DNA from: an uncultured Methylococcaceae bacterium | GTDB taxonomy: Bacteria > Pseudomonadota > Gammaproteobacteria > Methylococcales > Methylococcaceae | NCBI GenBank assembly: GCA_903910005.1 | Contig: CAIVXW010000257.1 | Span: forward strand, 1 to 6,713 | Direction: 5' to 3' | Length of the DNA stretch: 6,713 nt | Part shown: positions 1 through 5,682 of the stretch, piece after piece | How the letters are laid out: the number at the start of each line of letters is the position of its first letter | Numbering within the stretch: the stretch's first letter is position 1 | Made by a program: the position numbers and the translations under genes | Notes under the pieces: model-generated | What the model was told of the DNA's origin: nothing | Databases searched by the model: none | Seen by the model: the letters and a program-made list of their open reading frames with translations, nothing else

Positions 1-1
1 G

Positions 2-292
2 AGTAAGAACCGGCTTCATCCGTCGTGGCGGTGTCAGTTTTTTCACTTGGCTGGGACAACTTGCGAGCGTGGTGGTGAGTTTTCGGGAAAGATGTATTTT
101 AGACGACTGGGGGGCGGAATGTCGGATAAAAAGCAGGCTTCAATTCGGGTTTCAGTGGAAAATATCCTAGCCGGAATTAAGTCCTTTCACTGCCTGAGCC
201 ACCGCATTATTCGCAATCACTTGGACTTATTTATAAATTACTTTTTTGGCGTCTCAGCAGGCCTCTGGAACTTCAAGAACGCTGTACAATAG
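2..292 (+). pseudogene. C-terminal remnant of an IS5-type (DDE_Tnp_4-like) transposase
   Basis: The frame is open from the window edge to a TAG at 290-292. The convincing part begins near the ATG at 119. It reads SIRVSVENILAGIKSF, then HCLSHRI, then FGVSAGLWNFK. This matches, from memory, the end of DDE transposases of the IS5/HARBI1-like group, where an R-V-x-V-E-x-x-x-x-G-x-K block carries the last catalytic Glu (here the E of SVEN) and a G-L-W/H-N-F/L stretch closes the protein. The 35-40 residues before 119 do not resemble the expected upstream part of the domain, and a G run near 110-116 could mark a frameshift, so I read this as a decayed or truncated copy; the rest of the element may lie left of the window. 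The first two catalytic Asp residues are not visible. A TTG at 47 or the ATG at 119 could serve as start for a short non-transposase product, but nothing supports that. Base composition is more AT-rich than the genes from 943 onward. Confidence 0.55.
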
Positions 293-344
293 CCGCTTCT
301 ACAACGCCAACAAGTCTATTACAAGACCTCATCCCTATCTTTAC

Positions 345-404
345 AGCTAACGCAAAGCTCAGCGGCGTAGCGTTAGCGGAGTCCGCTGGAGCCCTGCGTT
401 AGGC
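345..404 (-). repeat. Integron-type attC recombination site (59-base element)
   Basis: Read on the minus strand, this 60-bp site starts with GCCTAAC (404-398, fits RYYYAAC) and ends with GTTAGCT (351-345, GTTRRRY with one mismatch). The arms fold into an imperfect hairpin. An outer 8-bp stem pairs 347-354 with 395-402. A 2-nt unpaired bulge on each side follows (355-356 against 393-394), the place of the unpaired central spacer. The inner stem is 4+5 bp (357-360 with 389-392, 361-365 with 383-387), broken by one extra base at 388 or 389. The loop is 366-382. In known attC sites the extra base sits in the arm nearest the gene (L''), and here that arm is the 5' arm on the minus strand. This orients the site as the tail of the minus-strand toxin-antitoxin genes. 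The antitoxin stop codon (375-373) lies in the loop. No integrase gene or second attC is visible in the window. Confidence 0.82.
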
Positions 405-618
405 TGGTTGAAGTTCTTGCCACTTCCAGCAAATACCGAAGTGCTTTGTTTACCGCTTCATCATTGGGAAAAGCTTCTGCAATATCAGGCTCAAGGAGTA
501 CCACATTGGTTTCCTCCTTAATTCGGTTTGCATATTTGCCACGCACGATTTCACCGAAATCTGATCGTTTGTATTCTGGTCTAAGTTCGTCTGTCATTTC
601 TGATTTAACCTTCTTCAT
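373..618 (-). CDS. Antitoxin of a BrnT-type toxin-antitoxin pair
   Basis: A protein of 81 aa, starting MKKVKSEMTDELRPEYKRSD. It most likely neutralises the preceding toxin and represses the shared promoter, as second-gene antitoxins of BrnT-type pairs do. The ATG at 618 is preferred over an in-frame ATG at 726 because the longer form would lie inside the toxin gene; an AGAGG-like ribosome site at 626-630 sits six to seven bases upstream. The start overlaps the end of the toxin gene by 14 bp, implying translational coupling. The stretch LEPDIAEAFPNDEAVNKALR followed by YLLEVA resembles the C-terminal part of ribbon-helix-helix or BrnA-like antitoxins, but I cannot assign a named family. The last nine residues (LTQGSSGLR) are encoded by the attC site, so they reflect recombination-site sequence rather than a conserved domain. 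Small proteins of this kind with attC-derived tails are familiar from integron cassettes (recalled, not searched). Confidence 0.75.
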   Translation of the reverse strand: MKKVKSEMTDELRPEYKRSDFGEIVRGKYANRIKEETNVVLLEPDIAEAFPNDEAVNKALRYLLEVARTSTSLTQGSSGLR

Positions 619-877
619 AAATTTGCCTCTCAGCATTGGTTGCCAGTCGTGCCGATATGATGCGAATTGCATTACCTCTGTCGGTATGTGACACCGCAAG
701 TAATCGCCCTTTGGAAGAAATACCAAAGGTTACAAATCGTTCCTCGTCATCCGAATGGTCAGGGTCGTGAGCAGTGGCCGAAAACGCATCGCGCAATGCG
801 CTGGTCGCTTCTTCAAAGGTAACGCCATGTTTGCGCCGATTCGCTGTAGCTTTTTTCGTATCCCATTCAAAATGCAT
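605..877 (-). CDS. brnT: BrnT family toxin (type II toxin-antitoxin ribonuclease)
   Basis: A protein of 90 aa, the usual BrnT length. BrnT toxins are small RelE-fold ribonucleases that arrest translation when released from their antitoxin. Family landmarks are in order: F-E-W-D near the N-terminus followed by K-A-x-x-N-x-x-K-H-G-V-T-F-E-E-A (residues 3-24), an acidic patch D-P-D-H-S-D-D-E-E-R-F (38-48), a strand block FGISSKGRLLAVSHTDR (51-67), and RIISARLA (72-79) ahead of a final E-x-x-x-Y motif. The ATG at 877 is the natural start because it opens the conserved M-x-F-E-W-D block; only a weak GAG ribosome site lies upstream. Toxin before antitoxin is the typical BrnT-BrnA order. The pair is the payload of the attC-tailed cassette at 345-404. 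It lies downstream of dhaL on the same strand with a 65-bp gap, but the cassette context suggests independent arrival and its own promoter, which I could not pinpoint. Confidence 0.88.
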   Translation of the reverse strand: MHFEWDTKKATANRRKHGVTFEEATSALRDAFSATAHDPDHSDDEERFVTFGISSKGRLLAVSHTDRGNAIRIISARLATNAERQIYEEG

Positions 878-942
878 ATTCCGTGACTCTTTTAGCTTTT
901 ATGCGGCGGAACCGCTCCTGCCTGATCTGGCCTTTGCCCGGC

Positions 943-1572
943 TCAGGCTGATATACCGGCGGTAATGGCTTGCAGCAACAACTGGCTGGTTCTGGCACCG
1001 GGGTCGATGTGGCCGATGGCCCGTTCGCCCAGAAACGAGGCCCGACCCCGGGTGGCGACCCGGTCGCGGGTGGCTTCGCACCCCTGGGCCGCCGCCTCAT
1101 TGATTTGTTGGCAGAGGGACGGCGTCGGCCAGTTTTCCCGGGCTGCCTGTTCCAGTACCCGCGCCACCGGTATCCAGACATCCATGAGGGTTTTGTCGCC
1201 CTCGGCGGATTTTCCCCGCTGCCGGGCGGCTTCCACCCCGTCAGCGAAGGCCTGCGCCCAGTGCAGCCGATCCGGCGGCTGATCCTTCAGGGTTCGCCCC
1301 ATCGCCAGGAACAGGGTGGCATACAGTGACCCGGAGGCTCCTCCCACCTGCGTCATCACGATCTGTCCGGTTTTTTGCAGGGCACTCGGCCAGTCCAGCG
1401 AATCCAGCGTGGCGGCCTCGGCCTGAAGGGCCTGCAATCCGCGTTGGAGGTTGATGAGGTGATCGCCGTCGCCAATGGCCTGATCCAGTGCCATTACCTC
1501 CGTAGCGTGTTGTTCCAGCAAGGCCATGGCGGCGTCGATAAAGGGGCTTATCCGGGCAGTTTGGTCAGTCAT
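943..1572 (-). CDS. dhaL: Dihydroxyacetone kinase subunit DhaL
   Basis: A cytoplasmic protein of 209 aa, the normal DhaL length. DhaL is the nucleotide-binding (DAK2-type) half of dihydroxyacetone kinase. With DhaK, which holds dihydroxyacetone covalently, it makes dihydroxyacetone phosphate using either ADP recharged by the PTS protein DhaM or ATP. The Mg-nucleotide aspartates are present as D30, D35 and D37 in the motif LDQAIGDGDH, the numbering known for E. coli DhaL. A nucleotide-binding loop GGASGS is at 77-82, GDKTLMD in the middle, and the closing HIDPGARTS near 188-196. The ATG at 1572 is chosen because GAGGT (1580-1584) stands seven bases before it. An in-frame extension to 1653 would translate the upstream 7-bp repeats and has no family counterpart. 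No dhaK or dhaM is in the window, so the partner must be elsewhere. It is transcribed away from the transaldolase-family gene at 1773, whose substrate chemistry involves the same metabolite. Confidence 0.9.
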   Translation of the reverse strand: MTDQTARISPFIDAAMALLEQHATEVMALDQAIGDGDHLINLQRGLQALQAEAATLDSLDWPSALQKTGQIVMTQVGGASGSLYATLFLAMGRTLKDQPPDRLHWAQAFADGVEAARQRGKSAEGDKTLMDVWIPVARVLEQAARENWPTPSLCQQINEAAAQGCEATRDRVATRGRASFLGERAIGHIDPGARTSQLLLQAITAGISA

Positions 1573-1579
1573 GGGGAAT

Positions 1580-1584
1580 ACCTC
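1580..1584 (-). promoter_or_regulatory. Ribosome binding site deciding the dhaL start
   Basis: On the minus strand GAGGT is followed by seven bases and the ATG at 1572. It supports the shorter DhaL product over the longer open frame starting at 1653. Confidence 0.65.
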
Positions 1585-1598
1585 GGGGGCAGGGTTGA

Positions 1599-1626
1599 AA
1601 GTGGCGAGTGGTGAGTGGCGAGTGGC
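1599..1626 (+). repeat. Tandem heptamer repeat, four copies of about GAGTGGC
   Basis: Four contiguous 7-bp units: AAGTGGC, GAGTGGT, GAGTGGC, GAGTGGC (1599-1605, 1606-1612, 1613-1619, 1620-1626). They lie just upstream of dhaL, in its probable untranslated leader. The units fit a degenerate consensus GARTRGY. The same consensus reappears on the opposite strand at 1645-1665 and 1695-1722, so the intergenic region contains inverted arms of one repeat family. Confidence 0.75.
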
Positions 1627-1644
1627 TAGCAGTACTCCCGGGAT

Positions 1645-1722
1645 ACCATTCACCCTTTACCCACCGGCCGTCAGGATGGCCGCGTTTCCGGCATACCATT
1701 CGCTATTCACCACCTGCCATTC
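1645..1722 (-). repeat. Inverted counterpart of the heptamer repeats, two clusters
   Basis: On the plus strand the first cluster is ACCATTC, ACCCTTT, ACCCACC (1645-1665) and the second is ACCATTC, GCTATTC, ACCACCT, GCCATTC (1695-1722), all in a 7-base register. The best units are RCYATTC, which is GAATRGY on the minus strand, the same family as the plus-strand units at 1599-1626. The two clusters also share the direct repeat ATACCATTC (1643-1651 and 1693-1701). About 30 GC-rich bases separate them. In transcribed RNA the arms could pair, with several G-U or mismatched positions. Confidence 0.6.
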
Positions 1723-1734
1723 ATCAAATATGAA
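1706..1734 (+). promoter_or_regulatory. Possible sigma-70 promoter for the transaldolase-family gene
   Basis: TTCACC (1706-1711, four of six matches to the -35 consensus), a 17-base gap and TATGAA (1729-1734, four of six to the -10) lie in the AT-richer stretch before the gene at 1773. The -35 would fall inside the heptamer repeat cluster. This is a weak match with no other support. Confidence 0.25.
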
Positions 1735-1772
1735 ATAATTGGCCCGTTTTTTCTGACCTGTCAGGTTTCACC

Positions 1773-2405
1773 ATGTCCATTCTGCTGGATTCAGCTTCCG
1801 TTGCCGACGCCCGGGCGGCCTTGTCGCTCGGTTTCATTGCCGGTATCACTACCAATCCCAACCTCATGGCCCAGGTCGAGGGCCGACCGGAAGACATCAT
1901 AGCCCAACTGGCCGATCTGTGTCCCGGCCCGGTTTACTATCAGTTGAATGCACCGACACTGGCCGAGCGGGAACGGGAAGCCCGCCAGTTTGTGGCCCTG
2001 CGCCCCAACGTCGGCCTGAAGATACCCATGACCTTCGACAATCTGGAACTGGCCGCCCGACTGACCCGGGAGGGCATCAAGGTGGGCATGACGGCCAGTT
2101 ACAGCGCGGCCCAAACCCTCCTGACGGCGGCAGCCAACATCCACTACAGCATCGCCTACGTCAATCGCAGCACCCGTCTGCAAGGCGACGGGCTGATGCT
2201 GGTCAAGTCCATGCGGGCCGTGATTGACGCCACCGACACCGCCACAACCCTCCTGGTAGCCAGCCTGAAAACACCGGCTGAGGTAGTCGCAGCCCTCACT
2301 GCCGGTGCCCACGACCTCACTCTGCCCCTGGCCCTTCTGCGGGAAATGGGCGATCACCCCTTGTCGGAAGCAACCATCGCCGAATTTGGCCGGGTTGGGG
2401 ATTAG
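1773..2405 (+). CDS. Transaldolase family protein, fructose-6-phosphate aldolase type
   Basis: A protein of 210 aa, close to the 220 aa of E. coli FSA and far shorter than classical transaldolases (over 300 aa). FSA reversibly splits fructose 6-phosphate into dihydroxyacetone and glyceraldehyde 3-phosphate through a Schiff base in a TIM barrel. Visible residues: D6, the block GITTNPNL (24-31), Q57 in YYQLNA, the Schiff-base lysine K83 in LKIPMT, T107, and Y129/R132 in AYVNRS. Gln at the position of FSA Q59 and Tyr at the position of FSA Y131 are what separate FSA from transaldolase, which has Glu and Phe there. Later blocks VASLKTP and AGAHDLTLPLALL also follow FSA. AGG (1763-1765) lies seven bases before the ATG. 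The gene diverges from dhaL, which acts on the same product. Family assignment is firm; the exact substrate remains an inference, since some relatives in this small-transaldolase group act on sedoheptulose 7-phosphate or other ketoses. Confidence 0.88.
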   Translation: MSILLDSASVADARAALSLGFIAGITTNPNLMAQVEGRPEDIIAQLADLCPGPVYYQLNAPTLAEREREARQFVALRPNVGLKIPMTFDNLELAARLTREGIKVGMTASYSAAQTLLTAAANIHYSIAYVNRSTRLQGDGLMLVKSMRAVIDATDTATTLLVASLKTPAEVVAALTAGAHDLTLPLALLREMGDHPLSEATIAEFGRVGD

Positions 2406-2442
2406 GGATTACTGCCATCGTACCCCACTAATGAACAAGCCC

Positions 2443-2505
2443 TGCGGGTGTCCAGTTTTGAAAGCCGGTGGGAGTGGCAGGCAGTGTTCACTCAGGACGC
2501 CCGCA
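2443..2505. repeat. 11-bp inverted repeat between convergent genes
   Basis: TGCGGGTGTCC (2443-2453) and GGACGCCCGCA (2495-2505) are reverse complements except for one position that would be a G-U pair in plus-strand RNA. They enclose 41 bases. The element sits between the end of the transaldolase-family gene (2405) and the end of mutS (2506), which converge. It could fold at the 3' ends of both transcripts and act in termination or RNA stability. No U-run follows either arm, so it is not a textbook intrinsic terminator. Confidence 0.45.
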
Positions 2506-5073
2506 CTACTCTCCTGCCAGTTGCTTCAGGCGGATCAGCAGATCCAGGGCCTGACGCGGGGTGATGTCATCCGGACGTATTTCCCGCAAGGCTTCAATTA
2601 CCGGATGCGGCTCATTCGCTGCAAACAAATCCAGTTGCTGACGTGCTGCCGGTTCGGGCCGGGCAGTCTGGGGATGTTGCTCCAGGCTGGCCAGTTTTGC
2701 CCGGGCTTTCTGCACCACGCTTGCGGGCACACCGGCCAGCGTGGCGACCTGCAGGCCGTAACTTTGATTGGCCGGGCCCGGTTTGACCGCATGCAGAAAA
2801 ACCACACTGTCCCGGTATTCCAGCGCGTCCAGGTGGATGTTGGCCGCCTGCGGGCATTCGTCCGGCAGGCTGGTCAGTTCAAAGTAATGGGTGGCGAACA
2901 GGGTATAGGCCTTGAGACTGCGGGCCAGATGCTCGGCAGTTGCCCAGGCCAGTGACAACCCGTCAAAGGTGCTGGTACCCCGCCCGATCTCATCCATCAA
3001 AACCAGGCTTGAATCGGTGGCGTTGTGCAGGATGTTGGCGGTTTCGGTCATTTCCACCATGAAAGTGGAGCGACCGCTGGCCAGGTCATCCGAAGCACCG
3101 ATGCGGGTGAAAATGCGGTCTATCGGCCCGATCCGGGCTGAACGGGCCGGTACGAAACTGCCCACGCAGGCCATCAGTACAATCAGGGCAGTTTGCCTCA
3201 TGTAGGTGGATTTGCCCCCCATGTTCGGCCCTGTGATGATGAGAATGCGCCGTTCCGGATTCAGTTCGACATCATTGGCCACAAAGGCCTCTGTCACGAC
3301 CGATTCAACCACCGGATGACGACCGCCCTCAATGCAGAGACCGGATTCGGCCACCAGGCAGGGGCGGGTGTAACCCAGGCGGTCGGCCCGTTCAGCCAGA
3401 TTGGCCAGCACGTCCAGCTCGGACAAGCCCCCGGCACACTGCTGCAGCGCAGCCAGATCGTAGCCCAGCCGTTCCAGCAGACCCTCATACAGGTTTTTTT
3501 CAAAGGTCAGCATTTTGTCCCGCGCACTCAGCACCTTGTCCTCAAATTGCTTGAGTTCAGGGGTGATGTAACGCTCCGCGCCTTTCAGGGTTTGCCGCCG
3601 CTGGTAATCGGCTGGTACCTGATCCGACTGGGTGCGGGACAATTCAATGTAAAACCCCTGTACCCGGTTGTAATTGACCTTGAGGCTGGACAGGCCGGTA
3701 CGTTGCCGTTCGCGCTGCTCCAGTTCCTGCAGGTAGCGTTCGGTGTTTTCACTTAAATCACGCAATTCGTCCAGTTCCGGGTCAAATCCGGCCGCAATCA
3801 CGCCGCCATCGCGGATCAGTACCGGCGGATTGTCGACAATGGCACGTTGCAGCAGGGTCAACAGTGTGGGTTGTTCGCGGATTTTTTCGCCGGTTTCCCG
3901 TAACAGCGGTGTGTCCAGGGGCTCCAGCAGGGTTTGCAGTGACGGTAACAGTTGCAGGGTTTGCCGCAACGTAACCAGATCGCGGGGACGGGCCGAACGC
4001 AAGGCCAGTCGGCTGACAATGCGCTCCAGATCCCCAACTCCCTTGAGAACCTCCTGAATCGAAGCGTATTGTTGGTCAGCGATCAGGCTTGCAATGGCAT
4101 CGAGACGCCGGGACAGCAAAACCTGATCCCGCAACGGCTGATGCAGCCAGCGCCGCAGCAGACGCCCGCCCATCGCGGTGGCGGTTTGATCCAGTATGCC
4201 GAACAGGGTCAGTTCATGCCGCCCCGCCGGGTGGTAATCCAGTTCAAGATTGCGTCGGCTGGCTGCATCCAGTACCACCACCGTCGCCGGATTTTCCACC
4301 CGCAATCCCTGGATGTGGGGCAGCTCACTTTGCCGGGTTTCCTGCACATATTGCAGCACGCAACCGGCGGCGGCGATGGCTTCGGTCAGGTGTTCGCAGC
4401 CAAATCCGGCCAGGCTGTGGGTCTTGAACTGGCGCAACAGCAGGTTGCGGCCGCTTTCGGGGTCAAAGTGCCAGGCCGGACGGCGGGTCAACCCCCGTCG
4501 GGACGCCAGAGCCTGCGGAATGGTCCAGGTTTCGCTATAGAGGAGTTCTGCGGGATCCAGTCGCTCAATCTCACCCAGCAGGCTTTCCAGCCCGACCACC
4601 TGCTGCACGCTGAAGCGGCCTCCAGCCAGATCAAGCACCGCCAGGCCATAGGCATCACCCTGGGCGGCAATTGCCAACAGCCCCTGATCGCGTCGTTCTT
4701 CCATCAGGCCGTCTTCAGTGAGGGTACCCGGGCTGATGATTCTGACCACCTTGCGTTCGACCGGCCCCTTGCTCAGGGCGGGATCGCCCATCTGTTCACA
4801 AATGGCGACCGACAGACCCTGCTTGACCAGCTTGGCCAGATAGCCGTCCACCGCGTGGTGGGGAATGCCTGACATGGGAATTTTTTGCCCGCCGGATTCT
4901 CCCCGGCTGGTCAGGGTGATGGACAGCAGTTGGGCGGCCTTTCTGGCATCGTCGAAGAACAATTCATAAAAATCGCCCATGCGAAAAAACAACAGACGCT
5001 CGGGATGATCCGCCTTGATACGCAGATACTGCTGCATCAGCGGGCTATGACTTTTGGAGAAGGTTTCCTGCAT
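2506..5073 (-). CDS. mutS: DNA mismatch repair protein MutS
   Basis: MutS recognises mismatches and small loops as a clamp-like dimer and, with ATP, recruits MutL. From the ATG at 5073 the protein has 855 aa, against 853 in E. coli. The mismatch-contacting F-x-E motif is intact (F35-Y36-E37 in RMGDFYELF). The Walker A loop GPNMGGKST is at 615-623, the Walker B aspartate/glutamate pair at D694-E695 in LMDEIGRGTSTFDG, and ATHYFEL follows. Near the C-terminus QLDLF (813-817) matches the beta-clamp binding consensus and sits where E. coli MutS has its own, ahead of a helical tail. The lever and clamp domains between are uninterrupted. An in-frame TTG at 5088 would add five residues and overlap the upstream gene; the ATG is preferred, 7 nt after that gene's stop, although its ribosome site is weak. 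The gene follows surf1 and the Sco-like gene closely, so it may be co-transcribed with them. Confidence 0.97.
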   Translation of the reverse strand: MQETFSKSHSPLMQQYLRIKADHPERLLFFRMGDFYELFFDDARKAAQLLSITLTSRGESGGQKIPMSGIPHHAVDGYLAKLVKQGLSVAICEQMGDPALSKGPVERKVVRIISPGTLTEDGLMEERRDQGLLAIAAQGDAYGLAVLDLAGGRFSVQQVVGLESLLGEIERLDPAELLYSETWTIPQALASRRGLTRRPAWHFDPESGRNLLLRQFKTHSLAGFGCEHLTEAIAAAGCVLQYVQETRQSELPHIQGLRVENPATVVVLDAASRRNLELDYHPAGRHELTLFGILDQTATAMGGRLLRRWLHQPLRDQVLLSRRLDAIASLIADQQYASIQEVLKGVGDLERIVSRLALRSARPRDLVTLRQTLQLLPSLQTLLEPLDTPLLRETGEKIREQPTLLTLLQRAIVDNPPVLIRDGGVIAAGFDPELDELRDLSENTERYLQELEQRERQRTGLSSLKVNYNRVQGFYIELSRTQSDQVPADYQRRQTLKGAERYITPELKQFEDKVLSARDKMLTFEKNLYEGLLERLGYDLAALQQCAGGLSELDVLANLAERADRLGYTRPCLVAESGLCIEGGRHPVVESVVTEAFVANDVELNPERRILIITGPNMGGKSTYMRQTALIVLMACVGSFVPARSARIGPIDRIFTRIGASDDLASGRSTFMVEMTETANILHNATDSSLVLMDEIGRGTSTFDGLSLAWATAEHLARSLKAYTLFATHYFELTSLPDECPQAANIHLDALEYRDSVVFLHAVKPGPANQSYGLQVATLAGVPASVVQKARAKLASLEQHPQTARPEPAARQQLDLFAANEPHPVIEALREIRPDDITPRQALDLLIRLKQLAGE

Positions 5074-5080
5074 GGGCGAC

Positions 5081-5680
5081 TCAGCCAATCCGTGAAGCCT
5101 TGAGCAGGTGTTGCAGGTCCTTGATCAGGCGGTAGGGATCAAAACCACTGTCGTAGTGGAGTATCAGGTTGCCCAGGGGATCCATCAGGATCAAACCGTC
5201 GTCTGCCAGCGATCCGCCCGCAACCTGCCTCAAAGCCTGCAGGCGGGCCGGGGTCGCAGTGACCAGAACCAGGCTTTGATCGGTGGCTTCCCCGGCCGGG
5301 GGCTGCCAGCCGGCGCGGTGATCCGGCAGCACCAGCAGGCGTCTGACCCGGCTGATTTCCTTGTTCAGCATCAGTCGGGTCTGATGGGTTTTATGCAGGG
5401 TATCGACGCAAACGGCCTCACAGCCTTGCACTGCCACCTGGATTAACACCCAATGGCCCCGGATGTCCTCCAGGGGCGCGGGGCTGGCCGCCAGAATGCC
5501 CACACCGTCCTGCTCGAAGGGTAGGGGGGGCTGAATCAAATGACCATAATTGCTGTGCCGGTTGATGAGTTCGGGATGATTGGCGTAATACCAGGCCAGC
5601 AGCATGGGGACAAAGGTCAACAGGGCGATGATGACAATGACAAGACGACCCCGCCGGGTCGAGGAGGTGGGTGAGTTCAT
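5081..5680 (-). CDS. Membrane-anchored Sco-like protein of the cytochrome oxidase cluster (PA0111-like)
   Basis: A protein of 199 aa with a short positively charged N-terminus, one transmembrane helix (about residues 12-31) and a periplasmic domain that looks thioredoxin-like. The motif GCEAVC holds C87 and C91 as CxxxC, the spacing of copper- or disulfide-active cysteines in Sco1/SenC proteins. The later LILMDPLGNLILHY resembles the Sco strand containing LIDPxG, but the Sco histidine ligand just before it (in a DHS or DHT motif) is not present: the sequence reads SLADDG. So it may act in thiol redox work rather than as a copper carrier (inference). Family members lie after surf1 in gammaproteobacterial oxidase clusters, as with PA0111 of Pseudomonas (recalled). 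The ATG at 5680 is only two bases after the surf1 stop and has no strong ribosome site, implying translational coupling. A longer open frame to 5782 lies inside surf1 and is rejected. Confidence 0.8.
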   Translation of the reverse strand: MNSPTSSTRRGRLVIVIIALLTFVPMLLAWYYANHPELINRHSNYGHLIQPPLPFEQDGVGILAASPAPLEDIRGHWVLIQVAVQGCEAVCVDTLHKTHQTRLMLNKEISRVRRLLVLPDHRAGWQPPAGEATDQSLVLVTATPARLQALRQVAGGSLADDGLILMDPLGNLILHYDSGFDPYRLIKDLQHLLKASRIG

Positions 5681-5682
5681 GG

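Noticed and set aside
345..404. The attC hairpin read instead as a plain intrinsic terminator.
   Set aside because: It has no U-run, and its end motifs, unpaired spacer and single extra base fit attC far better, although it could still slow transcription.
446..691. Plus-strand 81-codon frame opposite the toxin-antitoxin genes.
   Set aside because: Antisense shadow with no recognisable features.
373..726. Longer antitoxin product starting at the ATG at 726.
   Set aside because: The extra 36 residues would be read inside the toxin gene in another frame; a ribosome site and the family-like start support 618.
899..945. Possible terminator hairpin after dhaL around GCGGAACCGC.
   Set aside because: The palindrome leaves only a two-base loop, and no U-run follows in the right place.
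1573..1653. N-terminal extension of DhaL up to 1653.
   Set aside because: It translates the 7-bp repeats, has no family counterpart, and the GAGGT ribosome site supports 1572.
1599..1722. Heptamer clusters considered as a CRISPR array.
   Set aside because: Units are 7 bp, tandem without unique spacers, and no cas genes are near.
3952..4872. Long plus-strand open frame of about 306 codons, with other long frames at 3193-3756 and 2305-2955.
   Set aside because: All lie opposite mutS, a gene with complete and ordered motifs; the translations are rich in Gln, Pro and Gly typical of antisense frames in GC-rich genes.
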